Origin: Gemmatimonadota bacterium
Lineage (GTDB): Bacteria > Gemmatimonadota > Gemmatimonadetes > Gemmatimonadales > GWC2-71-9
DNA length: 10,147 nucleotides
Direction of reading: 5' to 3'
Assembly (NCBI GenBank): GCA_022573095.1
Contig: JACZUR010000058.1
Coordinates: forward strand, 1-10,147
The notes under the pieces were generated by a model that was not told the DNA's origin, made no database searches, and worked only from the letters and a program-made list of their open reading frames with translations. Position 1 is the stretch's first letter, and each line of letters starts with the position of its first letter. The position numbers and the translations under genes were made by a program. Shown one piece after another: positions 6,569 through 10,147 of this stretch.

Positions 6569-8163
6569 TAACGGGATCCTGCAATCGTTCGCTGAGCGTA
6601 ACGCGACGCCCATTCATCCTGCTGTGCGACCCGGCGCCGCGGTCCCAGTAGCGAGTCACTCGTACCCGCTCTCGTAGTCAGCACCGCTCCAAACCCGGCG
6701 GTCACCATGACCCACGTGAACGCGAGCGCGGCAACGATCATCGTTGTTCCGACGATTTGAATCCATCCCAAAAGTACAGCAGGTATCCAGATACCGGTCA
6801 TGAAGATCAGCCCGCGTACCGTCGCCCTGTAGGGCGTGATTACAACCGCGGACGACTGAGTTTTTTTCTGCCGGAGGTATCGTGTGCCCACGTTCTGCGC
6901 AACGGCCAGATACCCTGCGATGGCAGCAGCGACGACAGCGAGCGTTGCGGCTATGATAGCGAACGGTACCAGTATGATTCCCACTACCGAGATGGTGAGG
7001 GCGATCACCAGCATCGAAGCCACTGGCAGAATCAGAGGCTGAGCGAACAGGCCGGCCATGAAAGACCGCCCCGGATCTTGCGCGACCCGCGTTGCAATTA
7101 CGTCGAGTTGTTTTGGCGCGAAGAAAGTCAAACCAAAGCCGATCGAAGCGAGCGCGACCAGAGTACCGAGGAACGTGGCTAGGTGTCTACCCACCTCGCT
7201 TGCTACCGACGCTGACGGCTGGGGCGCAATGTCAGCGATGGGATGGCGTCCCCCAAACATCCGAACACTTCCGCCAACGAGCGAATGCGAGCCGATCACC
7301 CGACCGCCCACTGCCACTGCATCCGAATCCACTCTTGCGCTGGGAAGGAGACGCACGTTGCCATCGATAGCTATTGCGCTTCCGGTAACGTGGCCCCTGA
7401 CCGTCAGGTTACCTCCCACCACGATGAGTGTGCCCTCGACGACTTCCCCCGCTGCAACGGTGTAGTTCCCCGTGTGGATCACTGCGTCTTCAATGTCGAA
7501 CCGAAAATCTTGACTGCCAGCACCTACTGCCTGTCCGCTGCGGGCGATTTCTCCCAATACCGCTAGTCGGCCAAGCTCACCGAGCTGTGCGAGGTCGCCT
7601 AGCTGGCTCAGGTTTTCCAGTTCAGCCAGACGAGATATCTCTGCCAGTTGCTGGAGTTCAGCCTCTATCCGCTGAGCACCTACGGCCTCCTGCACATCGG
7701 CACGGGCCGCAGCCACACTCTGCACGTAGGCCTCTTGAGCGTGTGTGGCCGCCTCCAGATCAGCGGTAGCGATAGCCACCTGTGCCAGCGCGACTTCGAA
7801 CGCCTCTGCGATCTGCACGTCGACCGACTGCAACGACCGATCCTTCCACCCGTTGGCCGCGCTCAAGAGTTCGGCGGGGCTGAGATAGAGGCTCTGGTCA
7901 ATCAGTTGGTGCCATGATTCGAGGAGCGTGCCGTCGAGATCGTAGGTCCCGATTCTGTCTCCGTTGATCACGATGCTTCCGTCCGAGAACTCGATCGCGA
8001 GTTGCGAACCATCTTCTAATTCGAAGTTTAGCGTGCCGCCGTGGTCACTCGCGCTGGCCTGATGTCCAACTACGACCGCCTGAGCGGCGCCGGCATCGAG
8101 GGTCCCGCCTATCACAAGACCCACAGCGATGCAAGTCGAAACCGTCATCTTAACGAATCGCAT
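6568..8163 (-). CDS. Secreted bactofilin-like (polymer-forming) membrane protein
   Basis: This is a 531-residue protein. Residues 1-29 are a signal peptide (hydrophobic 7-20, AGAAQA cleavage region). Residues about 40-110 form a soluble domain, and about 115-170 are Ala/Gln/Glu-rich and helical. Leu or Ile then occurs at every third position from 170 to 206. Residues about 225-305 carry short Gly-Val repeats (EGTLIVVGGNLTVRG, TGSAIAIDGNVRLLP, SDAVAVGGRVIG), the pattern of a bactofilin-type right-handed beta-helix. From about 327 on there are four or five membrane helices (about 328-348, 370-396, 398-421, 451-471, 474-496) and a basic C-terminal tail. Classical bactofilins are small cytoplasmic scaffolds; here the repeat domain follows a signal peptide and should face the periplasm. 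ATG 8163 has AAGGA nine bases upstream (8173-8177). The gene begins 14 bases before the upstream anti-sigma gene ends, so the two are probably coupled. Its partner and cargo are unknown. Confidence 0.8.
   Translation of the reverse strand: MRFVKMTVSTCIAVGLVIGGTLDAGAAQAVVVGHQASASDHGGTLNFELEDGSQLAIEFSDGSIVINGDRIGTYDLDGTLLESWHQLIDQSLYLSPAELLSAANGWKDRSLQSVDVQIAEAFEVALAQVAIATADLEAATHAQEAYVQSVAAARADVQEAVGAQRIEAELQQLAEISRLAELENLSQLGDLAQLGELGRLAVLGEIARSGQAVGAGSQDFRFDIEDAVIHTGNYTVAAGEVVEGTLIVVGGNLTVRGHVTGSAIAIDGNVRLLPSARVDSDAVAVGGRVIGSHSLVGGSVRMFGGRHPIADIAPQPSASVASEVGRHLATFLGTLVALASIGFGLTFFAPKQLDVIATRVAQDPGRSFMAGLFAQPLILPVASMLVIALTISVVGIILVPFAIIAATLAVVAAAIAGYLAVAQNVGTRYLRQKKTQSSAVVITPYRATVRGLIFMTGIWIPAVLLGWIQIVGTTMIVAALAFTWVMVTAGFGAVLTTRAGTSDSLLGPRRRVAQQDEWASRYAQRTIAGSR
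6577..6580 (-). promoter_or_regulatory. Ribosome binding site that sets the start at 6568
   Basis: On the minus strand AGGA lies eight bases before ATG 6568, inside the 3' end of the upstream gene. With the TAATG stop/start overlap it suggests translational coupling. Confidence 0.5.
7546..7656 (-). repeat. Three-residue Leu/Ile periodic segment in the bactofilin-like protein
   Basis: Residues 170-206 have Leu or Ile at 170, 173, 176, 179, 182, 185, 188, 191, 194, 197, 200, 203 and 206, with no break. The positions between are mostly Ala, Gly, Glu, Gln, Asp, Arg and Ser. It lies directly before the beta-helical repeat domain. Confidence 0.9.
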
Positions 8164-8677
8164 GGAGTCGTTTCCTTCCCATTCTGTAGTGTTTCGAGAT
8201 TCTGTACATACCGATCGAGCTCACCATCGTCGCTAACCACATCGCAGTCGCGCCGATGGCCACGGCCGGCGGTATTTGGCTAATAAAGGAGATGTCCGTA
8301 GCTGCCGCCGAGTACAACGCAGCAGCATTGAGAACCAAGTTGTCCCACGCAATGAAGGTTGAGTTGAGCGCAGCCTGTTCGGTGATCGTTGCATACTGGA
8401 TCGCCCGGTCCCACATCGCTGCCAGAAGCACCAGCGATATGGTGGAGGACGCGGCGTAACCGCCCGCCAGGATCCATCCCAGGCGGCGCCTGTTGGGCTG
8501 CGTTTTAGCCTGTTTTCGGCGTGTAATCGGTCTTGCCGACCATTCTATCCGGAGCCGTTCCATAACCGCGTCGCCCAGTCCGGGGCTGGGGGACAGGTGG
8601 CCGAGGCGGCTCAGTGCCGCGTCTAAGACGGCGTCCGGCTCCTCCTGCCAACTCTTGTGATCTCTTGTTTTGGTCAT
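8150..8677 (-). CDS. Putative anti-sigma factor, two membrane helices, no zinc motif
   Basis: This 175-residue protein has a polar N-terminal part (1-65) containing LSPSPGLGDAVMERLRIEW (28-46), a segment like that seen at the start of many membrane-bound regulators paired with ECF sigma factors. Two membrane helices follow, at about 66-88 and 135-158, with a short loop outside, and a basic end (KHYRMGRKRLHAIR). There are no cysteines at all, so the H-x3-C-x2-C zinc anti-sigma (ZAS) motif is absent. The assignment rests mainly on position, just downstream of the ECF sigma gene, and on topology. Both ends would be cytoplasmic, and the N-terminal part could bind the sigma factor. ATG 8677 has GGTGA four bases upstream. 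The coding end overlaps the next gene by 14 bases. Confidence 0.65.
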   Translation of the reverse strand: MTKTRDHKSWQEEPDAVLDAALSRLGHLSPSPGLGDAVMERLRIEWSARPITRRKQAKTQPNRRRLGWILAGGYAASSTISLVLLAAMWDRAIQYATITEQAALNSTFIAWDNLVLNAAALYSAAATDISFISQIPPAVAIGATAMWLATMVSSIGMYRISKHYRMGRKRLHAIR

Positions 8678-8722
8678 TTAATCACCCACCCGTGCTTACT
8701 CAATTGGTTCATTCTCTTTCAA

Positions 8723-8737
8723 CCACCCTTACGGTGG
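8723..8737. other. Small hairpin between sigma and anti-sigma genes
   Basis: CCACC (8723-8727), CTTAC loop, GGTGG (8733-8737) form a perfect 5-bp stem in the 75-base gap between the sigma gene (ends at 8753) and the anti-sigma gene (starts at 8677). No T-run follows on the minus strand, so it is not a terminator. It could slow transcription or protect an RNA end, or it could be chance. Confidence 0.3.
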
Positions 8738-8752
8738 ATCCCAGGTTTGGTT

Positions 8753-9355
8753 TCAGGCCTGTGGCGGATCGAGAGTCCGTTTCAACTCTGTCCGCGCTCG
8801 GTGTATGTACGTCTTTACGGTACCCAACGGCAGATCGAGCACCTCGGCGATCTCTTCATAGGGATGTCCCTCCACATAGCGCAGCAGAATACACGAACGG
8901 TACTCCGGCCTCAGAGCGCCGATCGCTTTTTCGATCTCGCTTCCCAACTCGCGGGCCTCGAGCTCCTCCAACGGCGATTCGGCCGAGTCACCCAACTGCA
9001 GCGCCGATTCGTGGGCAGCGGCTGGGTTCTGAGCGTCGGGAGACCCGTCTATGGAAACGGTATCCAACTCCTTCTTTCGCAGGTGATCGATCGCCGTGTT
9101 GTTTGCAATCTTGAATATCCACGATGAGAACTTGTAGTCCCGCCGGTAGCTTTCCAGTGCGTTTAAGGCTTTGACGAAGGTTTCCTGTGTGAGATCTTCT
9201 GCTCGTTCACGATGGCGCACCATGCGATACACGAGGGAAAAGATGGGGCGCTCATAGCGGCGCACGAGTTCCCGGTAAGCCCGCTCGTGACCTTTCAAGG
9301 CCCATCCAACAACATCCTGGTCGGTCGAGGTTGTTAGATCACGCGGGATCTTCAC
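8753..9355 (-). CDS. ECF-type RNA polymerase sigma factor (RpoE-like)
   Basis: This 200-residue protein is typical in length for group 4 sigma factors. Region 2 spans about 23-93, with the core-binding and -10 recognition segment AEDLTQETFVKAL (52-64) and WIFKIANNTAIDHLRKK (79-95). Region 4 spans about 137-194, with the helix-turn-helix YEEIAEVLDLPLGTVKTYIHRAR (166-188). The region between them (96-135) is a variable acidic linker. There is no sigma region 1 or 3 and no extra C-terminal domain. It should direct RNA polymerase to a small regulon, most likely including this operon. The only in-frame start before the upstream stop codon is GTG 9355; no Shine-Dalgarno sequence is visible. I did not find a convincing ECF promoter (GGAA...GTC) upstream, so autoregulation is unsupported by the sequence. 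Confidence 0.93.
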   Translation of the reverse strand: MKIPRDLTTSTDQDVVGWALKGHERAYRELVRRYERPIFSLVYRMVRHRERAEDLTQETFVKALNALESYRRDYKFSSWIFKIANNTAIDHLRKKELDTVSIDGSPDAQNPAAAHESALQLGDSAESPLEELEARELGSEIEKAIGALRPEYRSCILLRYVEGHPYEEIAEVLDLPLGTVKTYIHRARTELKRTLDPPQA

Positions 9356-9438
9356 GCCGGAGTCGACATTACCAGTGGCTTCCGCCGGGGCGAGTTGTGC
9401 TGTTGCTTGCGGCGTCTTCTAGGATGCCGGTATGTTTG

Positions 9439-10147
9439 ATGACTATGCCACCGGCTCAAACTGATCTGCAACGACTAACAGGGGAGGACAAGCGTACGTA
9501 CGTACGTGACATGTTCACCTCGATCGCTCCGCGTTACGATCTGCTGAATCATCTTCTTAGCTTCAATATAGATAGGTCCTGGCGCAAGACTGCAATAAAC
9601 TTCTTAGACTGGGAGCGGGCGCCGCGGGGAGATTACCTCGATCTTTGCGCCGGCACAATGGATCTCGCGGCTGAGCTGTCGGGACGAAGCGGTTTTTTGG
9701 GGCGTGCCGTCGGCGCTGATTTTGTACTGCCGATGCTGCAGCGGGGAAGATCCAAAGGTCCGATACAGGCCGTGGGAGCTGACGCGCTGGAGCTTCCCTT
9801 CGGTCCGGGATCCTTTGACGGATGTACGGTTGGATTCGGTATCAGAAACCTGGCCGACCTCGAAGCTGGCCTGAAGGAAATCTCACGCGTCCTCAAACCC
9901 GACGCGCGAATCGTTATCCTGGAGTTCTGCACACCTACGTCGTGGCCTCTTCGTCCCATCTACATGTTCTACTTCAGACGGCTGATGCCGCTGATTGGGA
10001 GAACCGTCGCAAAGCACTCGCAAGCGTATAGCTACCTGCCTGCATCGGTGCTGGAATTTGCGACACCAGTAGAACTGGCCGTGCAGATAAGGGCGGCAGG
10101 GTTTAGCGGCGTCGAGTACCGGAAGCTCACGGGAGGAATCGCGGCAA
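9439..10147 (+). CDS. Demethylmenaquinone / quinone C-methyltransferase UbiE/MenG, 3' end cut off
   Basis: The 236 visible codons cover nearly the whole enzyme, which transfers a methyl group from S-adenosylmethionine to the quinone ring in the last step of menaquinone (or a step of ubiquinone) biosynthesis. The family signature is present: FTSIAPRYDLLNHLLSFNIDRSWR (26-49), motif I LDLCAGTMDLA (67-77), ELPFGPGSFDGCTVGFGIRNL, EISRVLKPDARIVILEF, and the C-terminal AYSYLPASV and LTGGIAA. Only about five to fifteen residues should be missing beyond the window. Motif I has Met74 where most relatives have Gly (GTG-D becomes GTM-D). The start could be ATG 9439, ATG 9445 or ATG 9424, all in frame; none has a good Shine-Dalgarno sequence. 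I take 9439, which gives a usual N-terminal length. It is divergent from the sigma gene, with 83 bases between them. Confidence 0.92.
   Translation, partial: MTMPPAQTDLQRLTGEDKRTYVRDMFTSIAPRYDLLNHLLSFNIDRSWRKTAINFLDWERAPRGDYLDLCAGTMDLAAELSGRSGFLGRAVGADFVLPMLQRGRSKGPIQAVGADALELPFGPGSFDGCTVGFGIRNLADLEAGLKEISRVLKPDARIVILEFCTPTSWPLRPIYMFYFRRLMPLIGRTVAKHSQAYSYLPASVLEFATPVELAVQIRAAGFSGVEYRKLTGGIAA
9493..9507 (+). repeat. CGTA tetranucleotide repeat inside ubiE/menG
   Basis: CGTACGTACGTACGT is nearly four copies of CGTA within codons 19-23 of the methyltransferase gene. The number of units affects the reading frame, but the tract is short. Confidence 0.8.

Noticed and set aside
7058..7769. Several plus-strand open frames opposite the bactofilin-like gene
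   Set aside because: They overlap a gene with signal peptide, repeat domain and membrane helices, and their sequences are rich in Pro, Arg and His without domain character.
8614..9127. Plus-strand open frames of 156-166 codons opposite the sigma factor gene
   Set aside because: The minus-strand sigma factor has clear regions 2 and 4; the opposite frames are shadows.
9481..9488. GGGGAGGA as ribosome binding site for an internal ubiE/menG start at ATG 9511
   Set aside because: The distance to ATG 9511 is over 20 bases, and the conserved family N-terminus begins before it.

Overview
The window looks like ordinary chromosomal DNA from a Gram-negative-type, GC-moderate to GC-rich bacterium. The nearest fit I can suggest is Gemmatimonadota or a related phylum. 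This rests on the zinc-ribbon Ser/Thr kinase, the zinc-free anti-sigma factor with a 'PSPGLGDAVMERL' segment, a secreted bactofilin-like membrane protein, and short 'CCGCTTAC' and 'GACGGTGGGG' repeats between genes. The assignment is an inference and was not checked against a database.

Layout. Positions 1-403 hold no protein gene that I believe. They contain G-rich and TACCGCTTAC-type tandem repeats, then a stretch with many nested inverted repeats that may be a structured RNA or leader, ending in a terminator-like hairpin plus T-run. On the plus strand follow a membrane-anchored Ser/Thr protein kinase (404-2521), a Rieske/glutamate-synthase-like fusion flavoprotein (2602-4209) and a c-di-GMP phosphodiesterase-type protein with a degenerate GGDEF domain and an intact EAL domain (4297-5694). 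The last has its own candidate promoter, with an inverted repeat between the -35 and -10 elements. On the minus strand, reading 9355 down to 5705, is a tight four-gene cluster: ECF sigma factor, putative anti-sigma factor, a secreted bactofilin-like polytopic membrane protein, and a secreted protein with a LiaF/DUF4097-like ('toast-rack') beta repeat. The last three genes overlap at their ends. Divergent from the sigma gene, at the right edge, is a ubiE/menG quinone methyltransferase that runs off the window.

How the genes work together. The sigma/anti-sigma/bactofilin-like/toast-rack cluster reads as one envelope-sensing or envelope-maintenance operon. The sigma factor would drive it, the two-TM anti-sigma factor would hold the sigma factor at the membrane, and the last two products would act outside the cytoplasmic membrane. 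The kinase and the EAL protein are signalling proteins, but nothing in the sequence links them directly to the operon. The most distinctive single feature is a 13-fold, strictly three-residue Leu/Ile periodicity just before the beta-helical domain of the bactofilin-like protein.
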